The notes: a model not told the origin generated them from the sequence alone. Positions 1-6,859 are shown, counted from the stretch's first letter. The stretch is 10,086 nucleotides of DNA from Actinomycetota bacterium (GCA_005883885.1 VAYF01000115.1:3950-14035); one strand, 5' to 3'. Made by a program: numbers and translations.

Positions 1-158
1 GCGTGTAACACGCCGAGCGCGATGCGCATCGTCGTCGTCTTGCCCGATCCGTTACGCCCGACGAACCCGACGATCCGGCCGTCCGGGACCTCGAAGGACA
101 CGCCGTCGAGCGCGACGACGTCGTCGAACCGACGGCGGAGATCGATCAGCTCGAGCAC
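1..158 (-). CDS. ABC transporter ATP-binding protein, N-terminal fragment (runs off left edge)
   Basis: Only the first ~52 codons are in the window, and the gene continues beyond position 1. The translation reads LELIDLRRRFDDVVALDG, then a Walker A P-loop GRNGSGKTTT at about residues 33-42. This is the normal opening of an ABC ATPase that energises a membrane transporter; the TTTMRI continuation is typical of ABC-2 (DrrA/CcmA-like) exporters. I chose GTG at 158 because it places the beta-strand LELIDL directly at the N-terminus, as in most relatives. An in-frame GTG at 194 would add 12 residues, but it lies inside an inverted-repeat arm and has only a weak upstream GAGG. The gene sits 78 bp downstream of lon on the same strand and could be read through from it. 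Walker B, signature and substrate are outside the window, so the substrate is unknown. Confidence 0.85.
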   Translation of the reverse strand, partial: MLELIDLRRRFDDVVALDGVSFEVPDGRIVGFVGRNGSGKTTTMRIALGVLH

Positions 159-187
159 GGGCGAGGCCAGGATAGGCGACGTCGAAC

Positions 188-228
188 GGCGCACCGGTAC
201 CCGGACCTCGGCCCGGCACCGGTGCGCC
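188..228 (-). terminator. Inverted repeat after lon (possible terminator or attenuator)
   Basis: Arms GGCGCACCGGT (188-198) and ACCGGTGCGCC (218-228) are perfect 11-bp reverse complements around a 19-nt G+C-rich loop. The repeat begins 8 bp beyond the lon stop codon. No T-tract follows on the minus strand, so it is not a classical intrinsic terminator. It may be a Rho-independent-like hairpin of high-GC bacteria, an mRNA 3'-end stabiliser, or an attenuator ahead of the downstream ABC gene. Confidence 0.5.
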
Positions 229-236
229 TCCGACCG

Positions 237-2579
237 TCAGGCCGCGGTGAGCGACGACGGGGCCGGCTCGCCGAGCGCGACGCTCAAGACGTCCCGGACG
301 TCGTCGGCCAGATGGAACCGCATCTCGGCGCGCACCTGCTCGGGCACGTCGTCCAGATCGCCTTCGTTCCGCTTCGGCAAGATGACCTCCGTGAGCCCGG
401 CCCGGTGCGCCGCGAGCACCTTCTGCTTCACGCCGCCGATCGGCAGCACCCGTCCTTGCAGGGTCACCTCGCCGGTCATCCCGACGGCCGGCCTGACCGT
501 CTCGCCGGTGAGCAGCGAGACGAGCGCGGTCGTCATCGTGACCCCGGCGCTCGGTCCGTCCTTCGGGACCGCACCCGCGGGGACGTGGACATGGAACCGG
601 CCGGTGAGCCGGCCAGGTTCGATCCCGAGCTCCGCCGCGTGCGAGCGGACGAACGACAGCGCGATCTGCGCCGACTCCTTCATCACGTCGCCAAGCTGTC
701 CGGTGAGGGTCAGCCCCTCGCCCTCGTCCTCGCGCGTGGCCTCGATGAACAAGACGTCCCCACCCGTGCCGGTCACGGCGAGCCCCGTCGCGACGCCGGG
801 GACCGAGGTCCGTTCGGCCATCTCCTCGAACGAGAAGCGCTGACGGCCCAGGTAGCCCCGCACGTCCTCCCGGTCGACGACGACAGGAGCCGCAGCATCG
901 CCGGCGGCGAGCTTGGTCGCGACCTTGCGGAACGTCTTGCCGAGCTCACGTTCAAGGTTGCGCACGCCGGCTTCCCGCGTGTAGGAGGCCACGATCTCGC
1001 GGAGCGCGTCGTCGGTGACGGTCACCTCGTCCTCACGGAGCCCGTTCCGCTCGATCTGCCGCGGCATCAGGTGATGCCGGGCGATCGCGACCTTCTCGTC
1101 CTCCGTGTATCCGTCGAGCCGGAGCACCTCCATCCGGTCGAGCAACGGTCCAGGGATCGTCTCGGCGACGTTGCCCGTCGCGACGAACAGAACCTCGGAC
1201 AGATCGAGGTCTACATCGAGGTAGTGGTCGCGGAAGGTGTGGTTCTGGGCTGGATCCAGCACCTCGAGGAGGGCCGACGACGGGTCCCCGCGCCAGTCCG
1301 CTCCGACCTTGTCGATCTCATCGAGCATCATGACCGGGTTCTTCGTTCCGGCGTCCTTCAGGGCGCGCACGATCCGCCCCGGCAGCGCACCGACGTACGT
1401 CCGGCGGTGACCGCGGATCTCGGCTTCATCGTGCACCCCGCCCAAGGAGACGCGGACGAACTTCCGTCCGAGGGCGCGTGCCACCGACTCGCCGAGCGAG
1501 GTCTTGCCGACGCCGGGAGGCCCGATCAGCGTGAGGATCGCACCGGAGCCCCGTCCGCCCTGTTCCGAGAGCCCGCGCTCCGCCCGGAGCTTGCGGACCG
1601 CCAGGTACTCGACGATCCGGTCCTTCACATCGCCGAGGCCCTCGTGGTCCTCATCGAGGATCCGGCGCGCGTCGGTGATGTCCAGGTTGTCCTCGGTGCG
1701 TACGTTCCAGGGGAGCTCGGTCATCCAGTCGAGGTAGGTCCGGATCCATCCGTACTCGGGCGACTGTTCGGAGGTCCGCTCGAGCCGACCGAGCTCCCGC
1801 TCGGCCTGCTCGCGAACGGCGTCGGGCATCCCGGACTCGGTGATCTTGACGCGGAGCGTCTCGATCACGTCCTCCGAGCCGTCCTCGCCGAGCTCCTTAC
1901 GGATCGCGGCCATCTGCTCGCGCAGGATCGCCTCGCGCTGCCGCTGTTCCAGACTCTCGGACACCTCGTCACGGATCTTCTCCTTCACCTGCACCTCGGC
2001 GAGGGTGTCCTTCGCCCACCCGAGGACGAGTTCGAGCCTTCGCTCCACGTCGATCGTCTCCAGCACCTCGACCTTCCGCTCGAAGGACAGGTCCGGTGAG
2101 TAGCCCGCGATGTCGGCGATCTGTCCCGGATCCGACAGCCCCCGGAGGAACTCGGCGACCGCGGGGACCCCCCGGGCTTCGACGATGCTCTCGATCGTCG
2201 CCCGGTATTCGCGGGCGAGCGTCTCAGCGCGTTCCGACGCCGGCCCATCGGCGACCGGCTCCAGCTGGACCCAGGTCGCCTCGCCGGTCCCTGCCACCCC
2301 GACACCGATCGACGCCCGTCCGAGCCCGCGGATCACCAAGGCCTCGGTCCCGCCGCGGATCCGTCCGAGGTCCTCGATCTTCGCGATGGTCCCGACGCGT
2401 GCGTATCGGCCTTCAAGTCGAGGGACCAGCACGAGCAGGCGGTCGTCATCCGAAGCCGCTGCGTCGACGGCGGCGCGAGCCTCCGGCGATTCGAGGGTCA
2501 GCGTGACGACCATCCCGGGGAGGACGACCCCGGTCGTGAGCGGGAGGAGCGGGAGGGTGAGCGTGTCGAGGTCCGACAT
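237..2579 (-). CDS. lon: ATP-dependent endopeptidase La (Lon protease)
   Basis: The 780-aa product is nearly the length of E. coli Lon (784 aa). Lon is a cytoplasmic hexameric AAA+ serine protease that unfolds and degrades damaged and regulatory proteins. Domains in order: N-terminal substrate-binding LON domain (about 5-195, opening LTLPLLPLTTGVVLPGM), coiled-coil linker (about 195-260), AAA+ module, then the protease domain (about 590-775). The Walker A motif GPPGVGKT is at 353-360, Walker B MMLDEID at 417-423, sensor-1 Asn in ATGN at 467-470, and sensor-2 GVRNLER near 538-544. The catalytic dyad is Ser677 in KDGPSAG and Lys720 in GGVKQK, with the same 43-residue spacing as E. coli S679/K722. 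The start is ATG 2579, with GGAAAGGA 9 nt upstream (2596-2589); the open frame extends 24 codons further but without homology. All key residues are intact. A dyad 26-43 bp upstream may be an operator. Confidence 0.98.
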   Translation of the reverse strand: MSDLDTLTLPLLPLTTGVVLPGMVVTLTLESPEARAAVDAAASDDDRLLVLVPRLEGRYARVGTIAKIEDLGRIRGGTEALVIRGLGRASIGVGVAGTGEATWVQLEPVADGPASERAETLAREYRATIESIVEARGVPAVAEFLRGLSDPGQIADIAGYSPDLSFERKVEVLETIDVERRLELVLGWAKDTLAEVQVKEKIRDEVSESLEQRQREAILREQMAAIRKELGEDGSEDVIETLRVKITESGMPDAVREQAERELGRLERTSEQSPEYGWIRTYLDWMTELPWNVRTEDNLDITDARRILDEDHEGLGDVKDRIVEYLAVRKLRAERGLSEQGGRGSGAILTLIGPPGVGKTSLGESVARALGRKFVRVSLGGVHDEAEIRGHRRTYVGALPGRIVRALKDAGTKNPVMMLDEIDKVGADWRGDPSSALLEVLDPAQNHTFRDHYLDVDLDLSEVLFVATGNVAETIPGPLLDRMEVLRLDGYTEDEKVAIARHHLMPRQIERNGLREDEVTVTDDALREIVASYTREAGVRNLERELGKTFRKVATKLAAGDAAAPVVVDREDVRGYLGRQRFSFEEMAERTSVPGVATGLAVTGTGGDVLFIEATREDEGEGLTLTGQLGDVMKESAQIALSFVRSHAAELGIEPGRLTGRFHVHVPAGAVPKDGPSAGVTMTTALVSLLTGETVRPAVGMTGEVTLQGRVLPIGGVKQKVLAAHRAGLTEVILPKRNEGDLDDVPEQVRAEMRFHLADDVRDVLSVALGEPAPSSLTAA

Positions 2580-2588
2580 CGGGATGAT

Positions 2589-2596
2589 TCCTTTCC
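2589..2596 (-). promoter_or_regulatory. Ribosome binding site of lon
   Basis: On the minus strand GGAAAGGA lies 9 nt before ATG 2579. This decides the lon start against the longer in-frame opening near 2651. Confidence 0.6.
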
Positions 2597-2604
2597 GATC
2601 GAAG

Positions 2605-2622
2605 GTTTGCACCTGCGCAAAC
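2605..2622. promoter_or_regulatory. Dyad GTTTGC-N6-GCAAAC upstream of lon (candidate operator)
   Basis: GTTTGC (2605-2610) and GCAAAC (2617-2622) are perfect inverted 6-mers separated by ACCTGC. The dyad sits 26-43 bp upstream of the lon ATG, just 5' of its ribosome binding site. In Actinobacteria lon is often controlled by ClgR, whose sites are recalled as GTTCGC-like half-sites paired with GCG. This dyad resembles that only loosely and has a different spacing. It matches neither HAIR nor CIRCE. It could equally be a small hairpin in the lon leader. Confidence 0.35.
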
Positions 2623-2747
2623 GCGGCCGCAAGGCTCCGCATTCCCGGCACGAAGCATGATTACGCCGTTACACGGCTATGACCATCCTTCACCTTCCGT
2701 TCGCCTGCACCCCTTGCGTTTCGGCTGTCGTTGTCGGCTGGACCCCG

Positions 2748-2753
2748 TATGGT
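2748..2753 (+). promoter_or_regulatory. Possible -10 element of the ABC/MFS exporter cluster (leaderless start)
   Basis: TATGGT fits the actinobacterial TAnnnT -10 pattern and ends 6 nt before ATG 2760, so transcription would begin at or next to the start codon. No Shine-Dalgarno sequence lies upstream of that ATG, which agrees with a leaderless mRNA. A -35 at the right distance (CTGTCG, 2725-2730, 17-bp spacer) is weak. Confidence 0.35.
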
Positions 2754-2759
2754 GTCCCG

Positions 2760-3776
2760 ATGGCGGGAGCGATCGTCGCCGAGGGCCTGCGCAAGAACTT
2801 CGGCAGCGTGGAAGCGTTGCGCGGCATCGATCTCGACGTCGCCTCAGGAACCGTGTTCGGCTTCCTCGGGCCCAATGGCGCGGGCAAGACCACCGCCGTG
2901 CGCATCTTCACGACGCTCCTGCTTCCGGACGGGGGCAGGGCGGAGGTGGTCGGCCTCGACGTCGTCCGGGACGCGGAGGCCCTCCGCGCTCGGATCGGGC
3001 TTGCCGGGCAGTCCGCCGCCGTCGACGAGAACCTGACCGGGCTCGAGAACATCGAGATGGTGGGGCGCCTGTACCACCTCCCCGCGGCGGAGGCTCGCCG
3101 TCGCGCCGGCGAGATCCTCGAGCGCTTCGGGCTGGCGGAGGCTGGCGACCGGCAAGCCAAGACCTACTCCGGCGGGATGCGACGCCGCTTGGACGTCGCC
3201 GCGAGCCTCGTCGCGCGTCCCGATGTGCTGTTCCTCGACGAACCCACCACCGGCCTCGATCCACGGAGCCGGATCGATCTGTGGGCGATGATCCGCGAGC
3301 TCGTCCACGAGGGGAAGACGATCCTGCTCACCACCCAATACCTGGAGGAAGCCGACAACCTGGCCGACCGCATCGCCGTCGTCGACCTCGGGACGATCAT
3401 CGCGGAAGGCACCGCCGACGAGCTCAAGGATCAGATCGGCGGTGAGGTGCTCGAGCTCCACGTCAAGGACCCGGCTCAGATCAGCCAGGTGGGTCAGGCC
3501 TTGTCGGGCGTGGGCATCGGCGAACCCTCGATCGACCAGGAAGCGGGGAAGATCCGGATCCCCGTCGGGGCCGACGGACCCGCGGCCTTGCTCGATAGCG
3601 TCCGCCGGATCGACGACATGAAACTGGCGCTCGAGGACATCGCGCTGCACCGTCCGACGCTGGACGACGTGTTCCTCTCGCTCACGGGACACGCGGCCGA
3701 GGAGGAGCAGGAGGAGCAGGCGAGCTCAGGTCGTCGCAAGCGCGGCCGAAGGCAAGGCCAGAGGAGGGACGCATGA
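2760..3776 (+). CDS. DrrA-type ABC exporter ATP-binding protein
   Basis: This 338-aa cytoplasmic ATPase is expected to energise the ABC-2 permease encoded immediately downstream. Motifs: Walker A GPNGAGKT (37-44), Q-loop Gln84 in GQSAAVDE, signature YSGGMRRRLD (136-145), and Walker B with D-loop VLFLDEPTTGLDP (156-168). The switch position reads LTTQYLEEAD (191-200), with Gln193 where most ABC ATPases have His; this Q is usual in the daunorubicin-resistance (DrrA) family. The C-terminal regulatory region ends in the DrrA hallmark PTLDDVFLSLTG (299-310), then an odd tail of acidic EEEQEEQ and basic RRKRGRRQGQRR (to 338). The start ATG 2760 precedes the first conserved strand; an upstream in-frame ATG at 2679 would add 27 residues without homology. 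Its stop overlaps the permease start (ATGA). Likely substrates are drugs, lipids or secondary metabolites, but they cannot be told from the sequence. Confidence 0.95.
   Translation: MAGAIVAEGLRKNFGSVEALRGIDLDVASGTVFGFLGPNGAGKTTAVRIFTTLLLPDGGRAEVVGLDVVRDAEALRARIGLAGQSAAVDENLTGLENIEMVGRLYHLPAAEARRRAGEILERFGLAEAGDRQAKTYSGGMRRRLDVAASLVARPDVLFLDEPTTGLDPRSRIDLWAMIRELVHEGKTILLTTQYLEEADNLADRIAVVDLGTIIAEGTADELKDQIGGEVLELHVKDPAQISQVGQALSGVGIGEPSIDQEAGKIRIPVGADGPAALLDSVRRIDDMKLALEDIALHRPTLDDVFLSLTGHAAEEEQEEQASSGRRKRGRRQGQRRDA
3702..3719 (+). repeat. Two direct copies of GAGGAGCAG within the ATPase tail
   Basis: GAGGAGCAG occurs twice in tandem (3702-3710 and 3711-3719) and encodes the acidic E/Q run in the C-terminal tail of the ABC ATPase. 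It is a short in-frame repeat that could change tail length by slippage. Confidence 0.6.
3761..3767 (+). promoter_or_regulatory. Ribosome binding site of the ABC-2 permease gene
   Basis: GAGGAGG lies 5 nt before ATG 3773, inside the 3' end of the ATPase gene. It supports the ATGA-overlapping start and translational coupling. Confidence 0.65.
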
Positions 3777-4627
3777 GCACCGCGATCTCGGCACCTCCCG
3801 GCGTCCGCCCCGGCGGACGGATCAGGTACGGGTTCTCCGACGGCATGGTGGTGATGCGCCGGAACCTCCTGCAGCTCTCGCGGATACCGACGGTCCTGGT
3901 CTTCGAGCTCGTGCAGCCCATCATGTTCGTGCTGCTGTTCCGCTTCGTGTTCGCGGGCAACATCATCACCCCGCCCGGGATGACCTACGTGATGTACCTC
4001 ATGCCCGGCATCTTCACGCAGAACGCCATCTTCGGTTCCACGACGACCGCGATCGGTCTGGCCGAGGACATGAAGAAGGGGCTCCTCGATCGGTTCCGTT
4101 CCCTGCCCATGGCGCGGTCGGCCGTGCTCGTCGGCCGGACCACATCCGATCTGGCGAAGAACCTGATCTTGGTCCTGCTCGTGATCGGGGTGGGATACCT
4201 CGTCAACTTCAGGTTCCAGAACGGGCTGGTCGGCGCGGTCGCGATGATCCTCCTCGTCCTCGCGGTCGGCTTCGTGTTCTCATGGATCTCCGCAACGGTC
4301 GGCCTCGCGATCAAGGAGGTCGAGGGCGTGCAGGCGGCGATGTTCACCGGGATCTTCCCCATCGTGTTCATCAGCTCCGCTCTCGTGCCGGTCCAGGGGA
4401 TGGTCTCGTGGATCCAACCTGTCGCCGAACGCAATCCGGTGACGATCTGGGCCAACTGCGCCCGGGTGCTGGCACTGGGCAACGTCGCCCTCCCAACCGA
4501 CCGGGCGACGCATACGATCCCGACCACCAGCCTCGAGGGGCTCCTCGCATGGTCGGCGATCTGGATCCTCGGACTCCTGATCGTGTTCGTGCCCGTGTCG
4601 ATCCGCATGTACCGCAAGCTGACCTGA
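3773..4627 (+). CDS. ABC-2 type (DrrB-like) exporter permease
   Basis: This 284-aa integral membrane protein is the expected partner of the upstream ATPase, forming an exporter with two ATPase and two permease subunits. After a short cytoplasmic N-terminus (1-37) I see six hydrophobic segments at about 38-60, 71-98, 127-147, 151-180, 187-206 and 257-278, the usual ABC-2 layout. Between the second and third is the family's conserved stretch KKGLLDRFRSLPMARSAVLV (101-120), a cytoplasmic coupling region that contacts the ATPase. A second typical sequence is the SSALVPVQGM region (201-210) before the large loop that precedes the last helix. The gene overlaps the ATPase stop by 4 bp and has a good GAGGAGG, so coupled synthesis is very likely. 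The N-terminal leader is Pro/Gly-rich and is not a cleavable signal. Substrate unknown. Confidence 0.95.
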   Translation: MSTAISAPPGVRPGGRIRYGFSDGMVVMRRNLLQLSRIPTVLVFELVQPIMFVLLFRFVFAGNIITPPGMTYVMYLMPGIFTQNAIFGSTTTAIGLAEDMKKGLLDRFRSLPMARSAVLVGRTTSDLAKNLILVLLVIGVGYLVNFRFQNGLVGAVAMILLVLAVGFVFSWISATVGLAIKEVEGVQAAMFTGIFPIVFISSALVPVQGMVSWIQPVAERNPVTIWANCARVLALGNVALPTDRATHTIPTTSLEGLLAWSAIWILGLLIVFVPVSIRMYRKLT

Positions 4628-4647
4628 GAACCACGAGGAAAGGGGAA

Positions 4648-4670
4648 CAACCCCGGCGATCCGCGGGTTG
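4648..4670 (+). terminator. Hairpin between permease and MFS genes
   Basis: CAACCC (4648-4653) pairs with GGGTTG (4665-4670), and inside it CGG (4654-4656) pairs with CCG (4661-4663) around a CGAT loop, leaving one bulged C. This makes a 9-bp stem beginning 20 bp after the permease stop. No T-tract follows. It may be a partial terminator or an RNA-stability element that uncouples MFS expression from the ABC genes. Confidence 0.4.
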
Positions 4671-4706
4671 CTGAGTGCATCGTTCCGCCGGCCCGCGGCG
4701 GAGAAG

Positions 4707-4713
4707 AAGGAGG
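4707..4713 (+). promoter_or_regulatory. Strong ribosome binding site of the DHA2 MFS gene
   Basis: AAGGAGG lies 6 nt before ATG 4720. This near-perfect Shine-Dalgarno fixes the start and argues against the upstream in-frame ATG at 4675. Confidence 0.8.
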
Positions 4714-4719
4714 ACCTGC

Positions 4720-6303
4720 ATGCTCGGCTTCGAAGGCGAGAACGCCCGGGAGAAGGTCATCGTCCTGTTGACCATGTGCTTCGCGCTCGCGATGGCGATG
4801 CTCGACAACACCGTGGTCAACGTGGCGCTTCCCAGCATCCAGAACCATCTGGGGGCCGGGTTCAGCGAGCTCCAATGGGTTGTCGACGGGTACGTCCTCG
4901 CGTTCGCCTCCCTGTTGCTCACCGGCGGGATCATCGGCGACCGCTACGGGCGGAAGAAGATGTTCTTGGCGGGCGTCGGCGTCTTCACGGTTTTCTCGTT
5001 CCTGTGCGGCGTGTCGCAGAACCCGAGCCAGCTGATCGCGTTCCGAGCGCTCCAGGGGGTGGGCGGCGCCCTCCTGATCCCTGGCACCCTCTCCATCCTG
5101 ACGGTGACCTTCCCGGTGAACGAGCGGGCGAAGGCGCTCGGGATCTGGGCGGGCGTGTCGGGGATCGCGCTGGCCTTGGGCCCGACGCTCGGCGGCTACA
5201 TGGTCGAGCACCTTGGCTGGCAGTCCGTGTTCTTCCTCAACGTCCCCATCGGGATCGCCGCGTTGATCGTCGCGGTCCGGACGGTCAGGGAGTCGGTCTC
5301 GGAGGTGGAACGGCAGCTCGACGTGTGGGGTCTCGTGCTGGGGACCGCGGCGCTGTTCTTCGTTACGTACGGCCTGATCGAGGCCAACCAACTGGGGTGG
5401 GGCAGCGCGCGGATCGTCGGGTCGTTCGTCCTGTTCGCCGTCTTCCTCGTCGCGTTCCTGTGGTGGGAGCTCCGGAACCCGCACGCGATGATGCCGATGC
5501 GCTACTTCCGGATCCCGGCGTTCTCGGCCGGAAACGCCGTGGCGTTCAGCATCGGTCTCGGGATGTTCGCGACGTTCTTCTTCCTCACGATCTACATGCA
5601 GACGATCCACGCGTACTCGCCCTTCCGGGCCGGCGCCGCGTTCCTGCCGCTGACCCTCGCGATCATCGTGACCGCACCGAACGCCGGGCGGTACGCCTCC
5701 GAACACGGATCGCGCGCGCCGATGACCTATGGGTTGATCCTCACCGGAACGGGACTGCTGCTGCTCGGCCTGCTGCTGACGCCCACGACGTCGTACTGGG
5801 TCATGTTCCCGATCTACCTGATGATGGGCCACGGGATGGGCGCCACCATGGCGCCGATGACGGCCGCCGTCATGAACTCGGTGGGACCGCAGCGCGCGGG
5901 ACTCGGGTCTGCGATGACCAATACGAGCCGGGAGGTCGGCGGCGTGCTGGGCATCGCGCTCCTCGGCGCCATCTTGACCACGCAGCTGAAGAGCGCGTTC
6001 GCGCCCGCCGTCGCGGGACTGGGCCTGAACGCCCAACAGCTCGGCGTGATCAACGATGCGGCCAAGCACGGCAGCCTCGTTACGACGGGGATCGGGCTGT
6101 CGTCCGGTCAGGCCTCCACGCTCCAACAGGCGTTCGACGACGCCTTCATGAAAGGGTTCCACCCGGCCCTGGTGTTCGCCGGCGCCATCGTCCTGTTCGC
6201 GGCGGTGATCGCGAACCGGCTGATCCCGGGGCGCGAGACGGTCGCGGAGGCGCACGCCGCGGCCGCGGCGGACCATGCGGAGGCCGTTCCCGTCGAGATG
6301 TGA
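4720..6303 (+). CDS. EmrB/QacA-type (DHA2, 14-TM) MFS drug efflux transporter
   Basis: This 527-aa inner-membrane secondary transporter exports small molecules by proton antiport. Length and hydrophobicity fit the 14-helix DHA2 subfamily. Motif D1, LDNTVVNVALP, lies in helix 1 (28-38), followed by the family word LQWVVDGYVL (51-60). Motif A GGIIGDRYGRKK (69-80) is in the loop between helices 2 and 3. The motif B region LIAFRALQGVGGALLIPGTL (105-124) includes the conserved Arg109. The antiporter motif C region GVSGIALALGPTLGG (145-159) is in helix 5. Another conserved patch is QRAGLGSAMTNTSREVGG (391-408). The C-terminus ends in a soluble Ala/His-rich tail. The gene starts 92 bp after the permease on the same strand, with a hairpin between, so it is probably part of the same efflux cluster. 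No TetR/MarR regulator is present nearby. Substrate cannot be inferred. Confidence 0.95.
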   Translation: MLGFEGENAREKVIVLLTMCFALAMAMLDNTVVNVALPSIQNHLGAGFSELQWVVDGYVLAFASLLLTGGIIGDRYGRKKMFLAGVGVFTVFSFLCGVSQNPSQLIAFRALQGVGGALLIPGTLSILTVTFPVNERAKALGIWAGVSGIALALGPTLGGYMVEHLGWQSVFFLNVPIGIAALIVAVRTVRESVSEVERQLDVWGLVLGTAALFFVTYGLIEANQLGWGSARIVGSFVLFAVFLVAFLWWELRNPHAMMPMRYFRIPAFSAGNAVAFSIGLGMFATFFFLTIYMQTIHAYSPFRAGAAFLPLTLAIIVTAPNAGRYASEHGSRAPMTYGLILTGTGLLLLGLLLTPTTSYWVMFPIYLMMGHGMGATMAPMTAAVMNSVGPQRAGLGSAMTNTSREVGGVLGIALLGAILTTQLKSAFAPAVAGLGLNAQQLGVINDAAKHGSLVTTGIGLSSGQASTLQQAFDDAFMKGFHPALVFAGAIVLFAAVIANRLIPGRETVAEAHAAAAADHAEAVPVEM

Positions 6304-6321
6304 CGCGAGGGTTACCCCGGC

Positions 6322-6798
6322 TCAGCTCCCGGGTTTGAAGACCATGTCCGCGACGACCAGGATCAGGACGACCAGGTCGACGCGCGACACCGCGAAGATG
6401 CGCTTGATCCGGCGTTGGATCTCGGGATCGGACGGGTCGCGCTCCGCTGCGAGCTTCCCCAGCCGCCCGGACTCCGGTCCCAGGAACCCCGCGCCGGTCG
6501 CGATCGTGACCGCGATGCCCGCGAGGCCGAGCAGCACCCAGGTATCGGTGAAGTTCCACGCGCTGACCGCGACGATCCATATCCCGAAGACGAGCACGGC
6601 GATCGCGGCGGGCGTGATCAGCCGCTTGCCGAGGTCCCCGATGTCCTTGGCGGTCGCGGCCAGGCGCGCCGGGTCACCTTCTCCCATCACCTTGGTCGCG
6701 AGTACCTGCGCGTAGATCACGCTGCCCACCCATGTGATCGCCGCCAGGATATGGACGAACTTCAACGTGTCGTAGTACCCGGTCGAGATGGCCAGCAT
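6322..6798 (-). CDS. Small four-helix membrane protein, DUF2269-like
   Basis: This 158-aa protein of unknown function is recognisable as DUF2269-like (predicted integral membrane) mainly from its opening KFVHILAAITWVGSVIYA (13-30), with a His in helix 1. Hydrophobic segments lie at about 11-34, 61-80, 85-104 and 138-153. The third and fourth are separated by a charged loop (about 108-136) rich in Arg/Lys/Glu. The His and Trp in helix 1 resemble CopD/cytochrome-b-like small membrane proteins, but no metal or haem ligand set is clear. The start is ATG 6798, preceded by an AAGGGGGG-type ribosome binding site about 4 nt upstream; an upstream in-frame start at 6837 lacks this support. It follows the MFS_3 gene by 61 bp on the same strand, probably in one operon, and converges on the DHA2 gene with only 18 bp between stops. 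Confidence 0.8.
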   Translation of the reverse strand: MLAISTGYYDTLKFVHILAAITWVGSVIYAQVLATKVMGEGDPARLAATAKDIGDLGKRLITPAAIAVLVFGIWIVAVSAWNFTDTWVLLGLAGIAVTIATGAGFLGPESGRLGKLAAERDPSDPEIQRRIKRIFAVSRVDLVVLILVVADMVFKPGS

Positions 6799-6859
6799 CG
6801 CTCCCCCCTTCGTGCCCGTCGCGGCATCTGAGCGCACATCCTCAGCTGGAACAAGTGTC

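Noticed and set aside
22..843. 273-codon plus-strand open frame at the left end
   Set aside because: It is a Ser/Arg/Pro-rich shadow over the lon C-terminus and the partial ABC gene; both minus-strand genes are well supported.
222..2099. Long plus-strand open frame (625 codons) antisense to lon
   Set aside because: It is the mirror of the lon reading frame in high-GC DNA. Its product is Arg/Asp/His-rich low-complexity sequence with no domain, while lon is complete with every catalytic motif.
2665..2677. GCCG-TTACA-CGGC mini-palindrome in the lon/ABC intergenic region
   Set aside because: Four base pairs of G+C-rich stem are expected by chance and no further symmetry extends it.
2580..2759. 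HspR (HAIR) or HrcA (CIRCE) heat-shock operators upstream of lon
   Set aside because: No CTTGAGT-N7-ACTCAAG or TTAGCACTC-N9-GAGTGCTAA-like pattern is present; only the unrelated GTTTGC dyad is seen.
3310..3380. Gln instead of His at the switch position of the DrrA-like ATPase as a possible dead ATPase
   Set aside because: Q at this position (LTTQYLEEAD) is usual in the DrrA family, and all other ATPase motifs are intact, so it is not evidence of inactivity.
3985..6276. 763-codon minus-strand open frame antisense to the permease and DHA2 MFS genes
   Set aside because: Its composition is highly charged (Arg, Asp, Glu, His, Gln) without helices or motifs, as expected of an antisense shadow. 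The plus-strand genes have clear families and ribosome binding sites.
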